Positions 1 to 8,477 are shown, counted from the first letter of the stretch. The stretch: DNA of 64,000 nucleotides from Ignavibacteriales bacterium (GCA_026390575.1 JAPLFR010000006.1:124001-188000), one strand, 5' to 3'. The notes: generated by a model not told the origin, from the sequence alone. A program made the numbers and translations.

Positions 1-141
1 TGATGCCATTCAAGTTGTGGTTCAATAACTTCTATCTTAATATGAATAATAAGATAGAAGTTATGTACGAATGAACTTACCAAAGGTTATGAAAATTAAC
101 TTACAGGATGTTTGTTTCAGAGGAGGAAAAACGTAAATAAT

Positions 142-2712
142 TTGACGCATAGTAAGAACACATATTTCCGGAGTATAATATTCATCGTTGTATTGATAGT
201 CTGCACGGTGTCCTCAGCCCTTGCTCTCGATCCTCAAAAAACTATAAATCAGTACGGGCATAATGTTTGGCTAAAACAGAATGGCCTGCCGGCGAACGCT
301 GTCAATGTTGGCCTGCAGGGACGAGATGGCTATCTCTGGCTTGGTACTTCGGCAGGTCTCTTCCGCTTCGATGGAGTCAATTTTACTCCGGTGAATACAA
401 ATCCGAAGGATAGTAAAGTAATTGAAACCATTTCAACGTTATGTTTTTCCAGAGATAGCAATCTCTGGGTCGGAACAACTTTCAGTAATCTTCGACGCAT
501 TAAGAACGAGAAAATTTTTCGTTACAGTGGAGCTGATGGACTTCTCTCGAGAGAAATACAAGTATTATTGGAAAGCAAGATTGGACACATCTGGGTTGGT
601 ACAACGTACGGCCTCTTTATGTATGCTGGAGGAAAATTCATATCTGTACCCATCAATCCGCGATATATCACCAGTCTTACAGAAGATTCACTTGGCAGAA
701 TTTGGGTGGGGACACATGAAGGAGTGCGTATCTTCGATGATGTTCGCATGACACAAGTCGGTACCATGACAATCGCAAATGGATTGCCCCACGATATAAC
801 TACCACTCTCTTTACTGATCGTGATTCAAATGTTTGGGTTGGAACAGTTAATGGGCTGGTCCGTTGGAAGAATGGTGCTTTGAAAACCTACAAATGGTCG
901 GATGGTATACACAGTGATCACATCACTTCCGTTTGTGAAGACAGAGATAACAATCTGTGGTTCGGAACATACAAGGGAATCAATCGTTTGACGAAGGGAA
1001 CATGGTCGAGCATGACATATTTATATGGACTCACAAACGACCACGTTCTTAATATCTTTGAAGATCACGAAGGCAGTATCTGGGTGTGCACATTAGAGGG
1101 ACTCAACCAGTATACGGATGTGAATATCACTTCCTATACAACGAAAGAAGGTCTCGCGAGCGATTATATTTCGGGCATTGCCGAGACTCCTGACAGTACT
1201 CTTTACATTCTCAGTAATGCAGATGGAGTAATAATGCATATGAAGAATGGCCGTACTATCATAGATACTGCAAATGTGGGGCCGGCGTATGTGGCGCGTG
1301 ATGGCAGTCTGTGGATCAGTCAAACCGGCTTGCTTCTCAACATAAAGAATAATCGGATCAAACGTTTTACTCCCCAAACAGGTTTGCCTAATAAGTGGTT
1401 TTCTGCTATCACGGAAGACAGTGTAAGTTTAATTCTCTATGTCGATGGTATAGGTCTTCAAAGATTTGTTGATGGACGGTTGAAGCCCTATCTCCTCAAG
1501 AACGGGGAACCGTATCATACTTTGGAATATGTCGCATGCCTTTATTCTCAACTTCATGGTCCTCTATGGATTGGTTCTACAAACGGTCTTGTGAAGATAG
1601 AGAATGGATCTTCTACAATGTTCAAACAAACAGAAGGGTTGGCCGGGCCCTGGGTTAATTGCATTCTCGATGATCAGCTGGGAAGCCTGTGGATCACTTC
1701 CCCGAGTGACGGACTTACACGATATAACAATGGTAAACTTACCCCCTTGAGCATCAAGGATGGTTTATTCACGTCCGAATTCTATTGCGTGCTTTGTGAT
1801 AATGAGGGCGATCTCTGGTTGAGCAGTCCAAGTGGTATCATCTATCTGAAACGCGCAGATATTGATGACTATCAAGCAGGAAAGATCAAAACATTGCATT
1901 CACAAGTTTATGTCACTGCCGACGGAATGAAAACAGATGAATGCTTCGGCGGGTGGCAGCCTGTTGGATGGAAGACGCATGATGGATGTTTATGGTTTGC
2001 AACGAAGAAAGGGGCAGTCAAGATAGATCCAAAAATTTTTAAGCGGAATACTTTTCCCCCGCCGGTTATTATCGAACGGGTTATGGTAGATCAAGAGACG
2101 ATGCCTGCAGATCAATTTACAATTTTTTCTCCCGGCAAAGAAAAATGGGAATTTCATTTCACGGCGTTAAGTCTTCTTGTTCCTCATAGAGTCCTCTTTA
2201 AGTATAAACTTGAAGGGTACGATCGTGAATGGGTAGAAGCAGGAACAAGGCGGGTTGCATATTATACGAACCTTCCTTCCGGTCAATATCGCTTTCGTGT
2301 GATCGCTTGTAACAATGACGGCGTGTGGAACAAAGTAGGAGCAAACTTTACATTTAACCTTCAGCCGCATTTTTATGAGGCGTATTGGTTCTATGGTCTC
2401 GTGCTGATTGTCCTGGGAGGAGCAATTTTTGGTGCGTACCGGGTGCGGGTGTGGCAGCTCTTAAAGAGAGAGAAAGAACTTCAACAGGGCATCCAGGAAG
2501 CGCTGGCCAGCGTTAAGACTTTAAGCGGGCTTCTTCCCATTTGTGCGAATTGTAAAAAAATACGAAACGATAAGGGGTATTGGGATCAAATAGAAGGATA
2601 TATACAAAAACATTCAGAGGCGCAATTTACACATGGTATTTGTCCGGAATGCGCAAAAGAATTATACAGTGACGTCGTTTTTGAAAATAACAAAATAAAT
2701 AAAAGCGCTTAA
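142..2712 (+). CDS. Two-component-type beta-propeller/Y_Y_Y protein with a Cys-rich cytoplasmic tail and no kinase domain
   Basis: An exported sensor-like protein. After a signal peptide (hydrophobic stretch IIFIVVLIVCTVSSALA) come about a dozen propeller blades of the Reg_prop type with recurring W(V/I)GT..GL motifs, over residues ~60-610. A Y_Y_Y-like domain follows at ~660-745 (FKYKLEGYDREWVEAG), then one membrane helix at ~757-777. Hybrid sensors of this class normally continue into a HisKA/HATPase. Here the cytoplasmic part is only ~80 residues, with two Cys pairs (PICANCKKIR and GICPECAKELY), a tail known from the C-termini of some PAS and response-regulator proteins. The start is uncertain. 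TTG at 142 follows AGGAGG by 15 nt; TTG at 112 is also open but has no good ribosome site. No partner kinase is adjacent. The architecture is clear; the ligand and output are unknown. Confidence 0.8.
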   Translation: MTHSKNTYFRSIIFIVVLIVCTVSSALALDPQKTINQYGHNVWLKQNGLPANAVNVGLQGRDGYLWLGTSAGLFRFDGVNFTPVNTNPKDSKVIETISTLCFSRDSNLWVGTTFSNLRRIKNEKIFRYSGADGLLSREIQVLLESKIGHIWVGTTYGLFMYAGGKFISVPINPRYITSLTEDSLGRIWVGTHEGVRIFDDVRMTQVGTMTIANGLPHDITTTLFTDRDSNVWVGTVNGLVRWKNGALKTYKWSDGIHSDHITSVCEDRDNNLWFGTYKGINRLTKGTWSSMTYLYGLTNDHVLNIFEDHEGSIWVCTLEGLNQYTDVNITSYTTKEGLASDYISGIAETPDSTLYILSNADGVIMHMKNGRTIIDTANVGPAYVARDGSLWISQTGLLLNIKNNRIKRFTPQTGLPNKWFSAITEDSVSLILYVDGIGLQRFVDGRLKPYLLKNGEPYHTLEYVACLYSQLHGPLWIGSTNGLVKIENGSSTMFKQTEGLAGPWVNCILDDQLGSLWITSPSDGLTRYNNGKLTPLSIKDGLFTSEFYCVLCDNEGDLWLSSPSGIIYLKRADIDDYQAGKIKTLHSQVYVTADGMKTDECFGGWQPVGWKTHDGCLWFATKKGAVKIDPKIFKRNTFPPPVIIERVMVDQETMPADQFTIFSPGKEKWEFHFTALSLLVPHRVLFKYKLEGYDREWVEAGTRRVAYYTNLPSGQYRFRVIACNNDGVWNKVGANFTFNLQPHFYEAYWFYGLVLIVLGGAIFGAYRVRVWQLLKREKELQQGIQEALASVKTLSGLLPICANCKKIRNDKGYWDQIEGYIQKHSEAQFTHGICPECAKELYSDVVFENNKINKSA

Positions 2713-2749
2713 TGTTTCTCATTATTTCTCCCCCCAAAAAAATTCTTCT

Positions 2750-2816
2750 GTAGGGGTTCAATATATTGAACCCCTACTCGCAGGTTTTGTAGGGACGTAT
2801 AGCTATACGTCCCTAC
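2750..2816. repeat. Two adjacent 28-bp perfect palindromes
   Basis: Positions 2750-2777 and 2789-2816 are each perfect inverted repeats. Both begin GTAGGG and end CCCTAC, with different cores (GTTCAATATATTGAAC; ACGTATAGCTATACGT). They lie 11 bp apart, 37 bp after the propeller gene. Either could form a strong hairpin and act as a terminator, but there is no T-run, and the matched ends suggest members of a dispersed palindrome family. Confidence 0.75.
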
Positions 2817-2949
2817 GAGAGACCTTGCTTCTCCCGCCAAAAAATACTACACTTTACCCCAGTGGTTCCCAATCCTACTCAGTTGGGAATTCGCTTCATC
2901 GCTGCCAAGCAATCACAGCTGTTGAGCATTTTGTTCAGGAGGAACGAAC

Positions 2950-3372
2950 ATGGATCAACCCGCACTTTCCGATAAAACGCAATTTCCCACGGAAGAAATA
3001 ATCTTTTCGCATCTCGGAAAAACAAAAGACATTTGGATAACTTTTTTCGAATATCTTCAGATGGACCACCCTGACATAATTCCAGAGTGGCGGTATTACA
3101 ACGACGGGAAAAGCTGGCTCATGAAGAATATGCTGAAGAAAAAGAATCTCTTCTGGTTATCTATTAGAGAAGGTACGTTCAGAACCACGTTTTACTTTAC
3201 CGACAGAGCCGCAAAGGCAATTGTGGACAGTGCCATTCCCGCGGAAATGAAAAAGGAGTTCAAGGATGGAAAACATTATGGTAAAATCCGGGGATTGACG
3301 GTTGTATTTAAATTTAAAAAGGATATCGAGACTGCAAAAGCACTCTTAGAGATTAAATTGAGCGTGAAATAA
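2950..3372 (+). CDS. DUF3788 family protein
   Basis: A 140-residue cytosolic protein without signal peptide or membrane segment. It matches the DUF3788 pattern as I remember it: a W-rich N-terminal half (FFEYLQMDHPDIIPEWRYYNDGKSWLMK), a central strand pair (LFWLSIREGTFRTTFYF) and a C-terminal basic helix. Function is unknown for the family. An AGGAGG site ends 6 nt before the ATG, which supports the start. It stands alone between a palindrome-rich spacer and an AT-rich island. A role in small-molecule binding is possible, but nothing in the sequence supports it directly. Confidence 0.75.
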   Translation: MDQPALSDKTQFPTEEIIFSHLGKTKDIWITFFEYLQMDHPDIIPEWRYYNDGKSWLMKNMLKKKNLFWLSIREGTFRTTFYFTDRAAKAIVDSAIPAEMKKEFKDGKHYGKIRGLTVVFKFKKDIETAKALLEIKLSVK

Positions 3373-3621
3373 AACAGCAAGAATCGGTTGGACGGCAGGA
3401 GAGCTATTTAAGAGAGGCGGATATATGTATCAGTACCTGGCGAAGGATGTTCAATGAATTATAGATTGGCTGTACAACAATTTTTTCAAAGCTTAATGAT
3501 GCCACTACAAACAATAAACCAAACTAATTACAATACAATATCAACCCATCCGAAATTGGGCAGATATAATTAAGAGATATACACTATTCAAATAATTGTA
3601 TGCCATATCACCTTTTAAACT

Positions 3622-4827
3622 ATGAACCCCTATTATATCTTTAAAAAAGAACTAGAGGAATTAGAAACTTTTTACAAAACATCTGCTTTTTCTATCCAAC
3701 AGATTCATGAAATATATAAACACGAAAAAAAGTTAAGAGGAATAGATATTGATCTAAAGCTTTTAGTCCCTGATAAACCTTCTTTCTTCAGGAAAAACAA
3801 ACAATTCGTATTAAATCAACAATACTTTCTTAGAGAGCTAATATTAATTAGACTTATTTCTGCACTTGAAGTTTACCTTATTGACAATATTAAATTTATA
3901 TCAGCTAATAATATTTTCATTTTTAAAACCAACGACATTATATCATTCACTACCGCTGAAATAATATCATATGATAGTATTACAGAAATCTTCGAAAAGT
4001 TAATAACAAGAGACTGCAGGAAGTTATCTAGTGATGGTTTTATTAAAATTATGACATACTATAACACAAAATTCAAACTAAATATATCGTCAATATTTCC
4101 TGGTGAAAAAACAATGAACGAATATCATGATAGGCGTCATTTGTTCGTTCATCGTCTTGGAAAAACAGACGAATATTATAGGCATAAATACAATGTAAAA
4201 AATGTAGGGTTATCTATTAATGAGTCTTATTTATTGAAAGCTTTTAAAGATATAAAATTATACGCTGAATCTATTGAAAAAGCGACAAAAACATTAATCG
4301 AAAATAAGCCCGATCCAAAAGGTTCAAAAAGTGAGACTTTAGTAGTTTTTAAGTTTAACTACAAAGAGGAATTACCTGAATTTCTAAATACAGAATTTCG
4401 CTTTTGGCATAACGATAAACTTGTATCAGCTAAAGACATTATAAAAAATATTTCTGTATTAGAGGATAATTATGTTGAAGTTGTTCTTTTTGGGTCGAGC
4501 CTAAAGGTTACGGCATTTTATAAAAATGCTAAAAGTTACGTGTCAGGTAAAAAGGGATATTCAGATTTTCAAACAATACAACAACTAGTCTATGGTACTC
4601 CGATACAATCAGAAAAAAGGAAACACAAAAAAAAGAGGCGGATTGCTGATGAGCAAACAATCGAGAAAGTTAAAAATTTACTGCCGGTACAACCTTGGAA
4701 TAAGGGTGTGCATATAGAAGTCGCCGAAAAGCTAGGGATAAAAAAAAGTTTGGTACAAAGTGCAATATCAGAATTAATTAAAAGAGGTGTATTCAAACAT
4801 CAAATCGATGGTAAAATAATTGAATAG
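3622..4827 (+). CDS. HEPN-like protein with C-terminal winged helix
   Basis: A 401-residue cytosolic protein with no family I recognise end to end. A helical N-terminal half (residues ~60-230) carries RHLFVH at 172-177, which fits the R-X4-6-H signature of HEPN ribonuclease domains, placed as usual at the start of the final helix and followed by YYRHKY. Residues ~235-330 are of unclear fold. A Lys/Arg-rich linker (KRKHKKKRR) leads to a C-terminal winged-helix-like segment (~340-401: VHIEVAEKLGIKKSLVQSAISELIKRGVF). The gene is much more AT-rich than its neighbours, has no convincing ribosome site, and is isolated between repeats, all of which suggest horizontal transfer. HEPN proteins often act as RNases in toxin-antitoxin and defence systems, but no nucleotidyltransferase partner is adjacent. 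Confidence 0.6.
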   Translation: MNPYYIFKKELEELETFYKTSAFSIQQIHEIYKHEKKLRGIDIDLKLLVPDKPSFFRKNKQFVLNQQYFLRELILIRLISALEVYLIDNIKFISANNIFIFKTNDIISFTTAEIISYDSITEIFEKLITRDCRKLSSDGFIKIMTYYNTKFKLNISSIFPGEKTMNEYHDRRHLFVHRLGKTDEYYRHKYNVKNVGLSINESYLLKAFKDIKLYAESIEKATKTLIENKPDPKGSKSETLVVFKFNYKEELPEFLNTEFRFWHNDKLVSAKDIIKNISVLEDNYVEVVLFGSSLKVTAFYKNAKSYVSGKKGYSDFQTIQQLVYGTPIQSEKRKHKKKRRIADEQTIEKVKNLLPVQPWNKGVHIEVAEKLGIKKSLVQSAISELIKRGVFKHQIDGKIIE

Positions 4828-4860
4828 AAATACAGGACACTGTACATGGCATCACAATTA

Positions 4861-4945
4861 CCAAGTTATGAAGTAGATGTTCTCCCGAACAAAAAGATCG
4901 TGAGTGTCCCGAAGGGACGGCTTCGCCGCAACTAACCCCCAGCTT
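4861..4945. repeat. Dispersed repeat around AGATGTTCTCCCGAACA, copy 1
   Basis: This stretch shares an ordered set of blocks with 6247-6309: CCAAGTT, AGATGTTCTCCCGAACA, TCGTGAGTG and CCCAGCTT. Copy 1 carries an extra insertion of about 20 bp (GTCCCGAAGGGACGGC) that is itself palindromic. It starts 33 bp after the HEPN gene. No coding sense is visible. Confidence 0.6.
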
Positions 4946-4984
4946 ATTTTTTTTAAATCTTCCCTCAAATAAAATATTTCGATA

Positions 4985-5033
4985 CTCTACAGCTTCACAC
5001 TTTTTTAACCTCATTGAGTTCGTCACCACACTT
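4985..5033 (-). repeat. Fragment of the copA 3' end (degenerate)
   Basis: Read on the minus strand this encodes VVTNSMRLKK, matching the copA C-terminus [10 protein letters not shown] at the nucleotide level, although the frame is lost after the match. It contains none of the rest of copA. One of at least seven such fragments in the window, all in the same orientation. Confidence 0.65.
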
Positions 5034-5149
5034 TAAGATTTAAGAATGAAGATTTATGATTGAAGAATTAAGATTAAAGATGAGAGATTGTCCGGCATAA
5101 AAAACCTCGGGGAAAAAGAAAAATATTTTATCGCTCCCACGACAAACAT

Positions 5150-5690
5150 CGTGTAGAGTCCTGCTCGCAGCAGGACGAAATGAAATCACACCAATCCTGT
5201 AAATGTCCGACAGAGTGTCGGACGCTACGTCGAATGTTACGAATGTTCACTCTGAGCTTTGCGAATTTACAAAACGTGAATTGATTTCTTGAATTGCGAT
5301 AGAAAAGAATCAAACATCCTACAGCTTCACGCCTCTTAGCCTCAGCGAGTTCGTCACCGTCAAACAGCCTGCGGGTAAACTACTCGTAGCAGGACGAAAT
5401 GAAATCGCGCCATTCCTGTAAATGTCCGACAGAGTGTCGGACGCTACATCGAATGCTACGAATGTTCACTGTGAACCTTGCGAATTTACAAAACGTGAAT
5501 TGATTTCTTGAATTGTGATAGAAAAGAATCAAACATCCTACAGCTTCACTCCACATAACCTCACCGAGTTTGTCACCACACTTACGGAAATTTACACTAT
5601 GATTCTGTAGAGTCCTGCTCGCAGCAGGACGAAATGAAATCGCGCCATTCCTGTAAATGTCCGACAGAGTGTCGGACGCTACATCATACC
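5150..5690. repeat. Tandem repeat, ~219-235 bp unit, containing hairpins and copA-tail fragments
   Basis: A landmark palindrome (GTCCGACAGAGTGTCGGAC) recurs at 5205, 5424 and 5659, giving periods of 219 and 235 bp. Each unit holds a TAGAGTCC/AGCAGGAC hairpin (intact at 5153-5176 and 5607-5630, altered near 5375), then AAATGAAATC, the GTCCGAC palindrome with GCTAC, an AT-rich spacer (TTTACAAAACGTGAATTG), and an antisense copy of the copA 3' end (5319-5359 and 5538-5592). The array fills most of the 890-bp gap between the HEPN and VOC genes. I see no open reading frame of substance in it. Confidence 0.8.
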
Positions 5691-5717
5691 AAATATGAAG
5701 AAACCGTCAAAAACAGA

Positions 5718-6104
5718 TCATTGGCCTGGAGGTGGCTGCCAGAGTTCAATACGATTACCTTCTGGATCCATCAACCAACCAAACTTTCCAAATTCTGATT
5801 CATCCACTTTGGAATCGACAGTGCATCCCTCAACCCGAAGAACTCGCAGAAGTTCGTCCAAGTTGTCGACACGATAGTTGATCATAAATGTCGATTGGCT
5901 GGGATCGAAATACTTCGTATCAGCTTTGAAGATATTCCATACAGTAGTACCGTTCCCCTCAGAATTCTTCTCGGAGCGCCACTTGAACGCAAATCCACCC
6001 CAAGCTTCAATTTCAATACCAAGATGCTGGCGATACCAAGCACGAAGTGAGTCCGGATTCTTTGCTTTGAAGAAAATTCCGCCGATGCCTGTGACTCGTT
6101 TCAT
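5718..6104 (-). CDS. VOC (glyoxalase/bleomycin-resistance) family protein
   Basis: A 128-residue single-domain VOC protein. It opens with a beta-alpha-beta unit (KRVTGIGGIFFKAKNPDSLRAWYRQHLGIE) and closes with the family signature FGWLMDPEGNRIELWQPP, whose Glu is the usual metal ligand. The first metal-ligand position, often His or Gln, appears to be Phe, so metal-dependent catalysis is doubtful. The reading frame stays open upstream to 6218, but AAAGGAGG lies just before two ATGs (6110 and 6104). The ATG at 6104 has the better spacing (7 nt) and matches the normal family length. It is a single gene; no resistance role can be inferred. Confidence 0.8.
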   Translation of the reverse strand: MKRVTGIGGIFFKAKNPDSLRAWYRQHLGIEIEAWGGFAFKWRSEKNSEGNGTTVWNIFKADTKYFDPSQSTFMINYRVDNLDELLRVLRVEGCTVDSKVDESEFGKFGWLMDPEGNRIELWQPPPGQ

Positions 6105-6246
6105 AGTCATTCCTCCTTTGAGAATAGCGGCAGAATCAGAAATAATCTGCCCTGTACAAATATAGAAAAGGACACTGCTTAAGAATAATGATTTGATATA
6201 AGGTGATCGAAGTACCATTGCTATTATGTCCTTGTTGATTTGGATC

Positions 6247-6309
6247 CCAAGTTGTGAGGGAGATGTTCTCCCGAACAGCGAGGTCGTGAGTGCAACTCAC
6301 TCCCAGCTT
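6247..6309. repeat. Dispersed repeat around AGATGTTCTCCCGAACA, copy 2
   Basis: Second copy of the element at 4861-4945, without the GTCCCGAAGGGAC insertion. It includes the palindrome GGGAGATGTTCTCCC. It lies 5' of the VOC gene. Confidence 0.6.
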
Positions 6310-6351
6310 GATAGCGTGTGGCGACAGGAGTTGCCAGAATGTGTGAAAACA

Positions 6352-6430
6352 GTCATTCCGAACTTGTTTCGGAATCTCCCACCTTGAAATTCAATGGATT
6401 TCATAGATGCTGAAACAAGTTCAGCATGAC
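6352..6430. repeat. Imperfect inverted repeat, 26-bp arms
   Basis: The left arm (6352-6377, core GAACTTGTTTCGGAATCT) and right arm (6405-6430, core AGATGCTGAAACAAGTTC) pair over ~26 bp with a few mismatches around a ~27-bp loop. Such units recur in Chlorobi/Bacteroidota-like genomes as I remember them. It lies 23 bp beyond the 3' end of the DUF1579 gene and could serve as a transcription terminator for it. Confidence 0.65.
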
Positions 6431-6453
6431 AATCCTACACTTGCAATAAATTT

Positions 6454-7068
6454 CTATTTTTTCCTTGTATAAGTGATTTGGAAATTGGGTTGCGCTGCTG
6501 TTCCCATGTAAGATTCAAAGATATGTTTGTTCTTATCAATAATACGATAAATATATTTCACATCTTTATTCATATCTCCCGTCATCGGGTCATCCATTTT
6601 TCCCCAGAATGTAAGTGTCTTTCCCGCGTCATCCATCGTCCCTTCCATCGTGGAAATTGCTGTTCCCATATTGTCGATCCAGGTGCCGGTATATTTTTTC
6701 TTCATGTTGTCATACGCCGTATAGCCGGTACCGATGAAATGCTGCCCCATCATTTCTCCTTTAAATTCCTCTTTGAGATAACGTCCGCCGTACACCAACG
6801 AATACTGGGCAACTCCTTTTGAAATCGTAGGCGGGCTATTGGGGCCCTTATCCCAGGTTTTAGATTCGGCATTCCAGGAGCCGACGAATATCTCGAGTTT
6901 CTTATGCATATCCCCCGGAGTCATGGATGCTTTCCAATTTGCCATCATTTCTTCCCGGGACGGCATTTTTTTATCTCCACTCGAAGAGCCCTGGGAAAAC
7001 GAGAAAGATGAGAGGAGCATCGTACACAGGATGATGAAAAGTCCGCGGCAAACCAAAGAGTGTTTCAT
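6454..7068 (-). CDS. Secreted DUF1579 family protein
   Basis: A 204-residue protein with a signal peptide (GLFIILCTMLLSSFSFSQ, likely cleaved near residue 26). The mature part matches DUF1579: GDMHKKLEIFVGSWNAESKTW, then VYGGRYLKEEFKGEMMGQHFIGTG, then TLTFWGKMDDPMTG. The predicted fold is a lipocalin-like beta-barrel. The ATG has a strong AAGGAG site 7 nt upstream. No biochemical role is established for the family. Single gene; the upstream spacer carries a weak copA-tail fragment at 7240-7277. Confidence 0.85.
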   Translation of the reverse strand: MKHSLVCRGLFIILCTMLLSSFSFSQGSSSGDKKMPSREEMMANWKASMTPGDMHKKLEIFVGSWNAESKTWDKGPNSPPTISKGVAQYSLVYGGRYLKEEFKGEMMGQHFIGTGYTAYDNMKKKYTGTWIDNMGTAISTMEGTMDDAGKTLTFWGKMDDPMTGDMNKDVKYIYRIIDKNKHIFESYMGTAAQPNFQITYTRKK

Positions 7069-7239
7069 ATGTATCTCCTTATAATATAATATGATTTGAG
7101 TTGGTATAAAACCGAATGGTAAATGATTCCTGTTTTGTAATTTTACATAACAAGTGAAGGAACTTAAAAAGTTCCTTTCTGCCAGTTTTCACCATCGGTT
7201 GAGAATAAAATCCTGTCGCACCAGAAAAATTTAATCACC

Positions 7240-7277
7240 CTGCATCTTCATCCCTATTAACCTCAGCAAGTACGTCA
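7240..7277 (-). repeat. copA 3'-end fragment, divergent copy
   Basis: The stretch CCTCAGCAAGTACGTCA aligns with CCTCAGCGAGTTCGTCA of the other copies, and GCATCTTCATCCCTATTAA with the stop-proximal part. Indels break the reading frame. It is the most diverged copy in the window and lacks the TAGAGTCC module. Confidence 0.45.
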
Positions 7278-7353
7278 ATCCAGAAACAGAAATGCACAAG
7301 TAACTTTTAGGTTTTTTTTTCGTAAATACTCAAAGAACCTCCGGAGATCGATT

Positions 7354-8367
7354 ATGGAAACCATCATACAACTTCTCAAAGAAAACATCCGTCAGCGGAA
7401 ACAAAATATTACGGAATTCCTCAGGAACGCGGGAACTCAAACTGTTAGCATGCGTGTCGGGCCGAGCGGAGAGAAGGCAGCAGAAAAGCAGCTTCAGCAG
7501 CTCGATTCCTTTCTCAAAAAAGCCGACGATCAGACATTAGGACTTTGCGAAGTCTGTCATGACCTCGTCAACGAAAACCGGCTCGAAATGGATTATTCCT
7601 CCTGCGTCTGCCTTGAACATTTGAGCGGTGAGGAACGGACGCGTCTGGAAAACGATCTGGAACTTTCACAGAAAGTCCAGCAAGCACTTCTTCCCCACAC
7701 CGTACCGGACATACGCGGTTTAGACGTTGCCGCATTTAGTCAGCCGGCACGCATTGTCGGAGGTGATTATTTCGATTTTCTCAGATTCAAAGACGGTTCA
7801 CATGCTTTTGCTATTGCGGATGTCATGGGAAAAGGCATGCCGGCAAGCATGCTGATGGCAAACCTGCAGGCTTCACTCCGCATTCTCACTCCGGAAAGCG
7901 AATGCCCTGAGCAAGTTATCTCGCGGCTGAATGAATTGTTCGGCAGGAATATCCGATTGACAAAATTTGTGACCTTCTTCCTCGCACAGTTTGACGAAAC
8001 TACGCGCACTCTGACGTACTGCAACGCCGGACATAATCCCCCGCTGCTGCACCGGCGGAATGGAAATATCGAACGGCTGCTTCCTACCGGTGCAGCTATT
8101 GGGTTAATTGAGCAATCGACATTTTCCCAAAACTCTCTCGTCCTTCTACCGGGCGATCGGCTCATGCTCTATACAGACGGCGTTGTGGAGTCCTTCAATG
8201 ACAAGCAGGAAATGTACGGTGAAGAAACGCTGGAACAATTTCTTAAGAAAACTTCTCACATAAGCGGGTCACAGGTCATTGCCTCGCTCAGAGAGGCGCT
8301 GCACACATTTACGAAAACCAACGCTCCTGCCGATGATACGACAATCATCGTTATCACTGCACTGTAA
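7354..8367 (+). CDS. PP2C/SpoIIE-type serine phosphatase with N-terminal DksA/TraR-like zinc finger
   Basis: A 337-residue cytosolic protein. Residues ~1-100 are helical with a DksA/TraR-like zinc-finger signature: LGLCEVC (C65, C68), then NENRLEMDYSSCVCLEH, where C86 and H89 could complete a CxxC/CxxH site. The RL.(8-10).C spacing is as in DksA. Residues ~101-337 form an RsbU/SpoIIE phosphatase with the metal-binding GGDYFDF, ADVMGKGMPASM, YCNAGHNPPLL, MLYTDGVVESFN and PADDTTIIVI. Such phosphatases usually dephosphorylate anti-sigma-factor antagonists (RsbV/SpoIIAA-like), but no antagonist or anti-sigma kinase is adjacent. GGAG lies 7 nt before the ATG. The phosphatase call is firm; the role of the finger as a sensor or RNA-polymerase contact is inference. 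Confidence 0.85.
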   Translation: METIIQLLKENIRQRKQNITEFLRNAGTQTVSMRVGPSGEKAAEKQLQQLDSFLKKADDQTLGLCEVCHDLVNENRLEMDYSSCVCLEHLSGEERTRLENDLELSQKVQQALLPHTVPDIRGLDVAAFSQPARIVGGDYFDFLRFKDGSHAFAIADVMGKGMPASMLMANLQASLRILTPESECPEQVISRLNELFGRNIRLTKFVTFFLAQFDETTRTLTYCNAGHNPPLLHRRNGNIERLLPTGAAIGLIEQSTFSQNSLVLLPGDRLMLYTDGVVESFNDKQEMYGEETLEQFLKKTSHISGSQVIASLREALHTFTKTNAPADDTTIIVITAL

Positions 8368-8454
8368 GAGCTTCCTTGTCGATGAAGCTAATTCGTGATA
8401 CGCTTTGTTAAAATGGGAATTGTAAATTATTTCATTTTTCGTCCCCCTCACATC

Positions 8455-8477
8455 GTTCCCAAACTCAGTTTGGGAAC
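8455..8477. repeat. 23-bp palindrome (GTTCCCAAACT core)
   Basis: A perfect inverted repeat with 11-bp arms and a 1-nt centre, GTTCCCAAACT-C-AGTTTGGGAAC. It lies 88 bp after the phosphatase stop and forms a pair with the palindrome at 8535-8559. It may help end transcription. Confidence 0.7.

Noticed and set aside
4793-5029. Open frame on the minus strand beginning MVTNSMRLKK
   Set aside because: It is a copA-tail fragment running into unrelated sequence; no ribosome site and no domain.
5150-5690. CRISPR array or integron cassette array
   Set aside because: Units of 219-235 bp are nearly identical throughout, so there are no variable spacers; no integrase or cassette genes are present.
5695-6165. 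Plus-strand open frames across the VOC gene
   Set aside because: They mirror the minus-strand VOC gene, which has the conserved motif and ribosome site.
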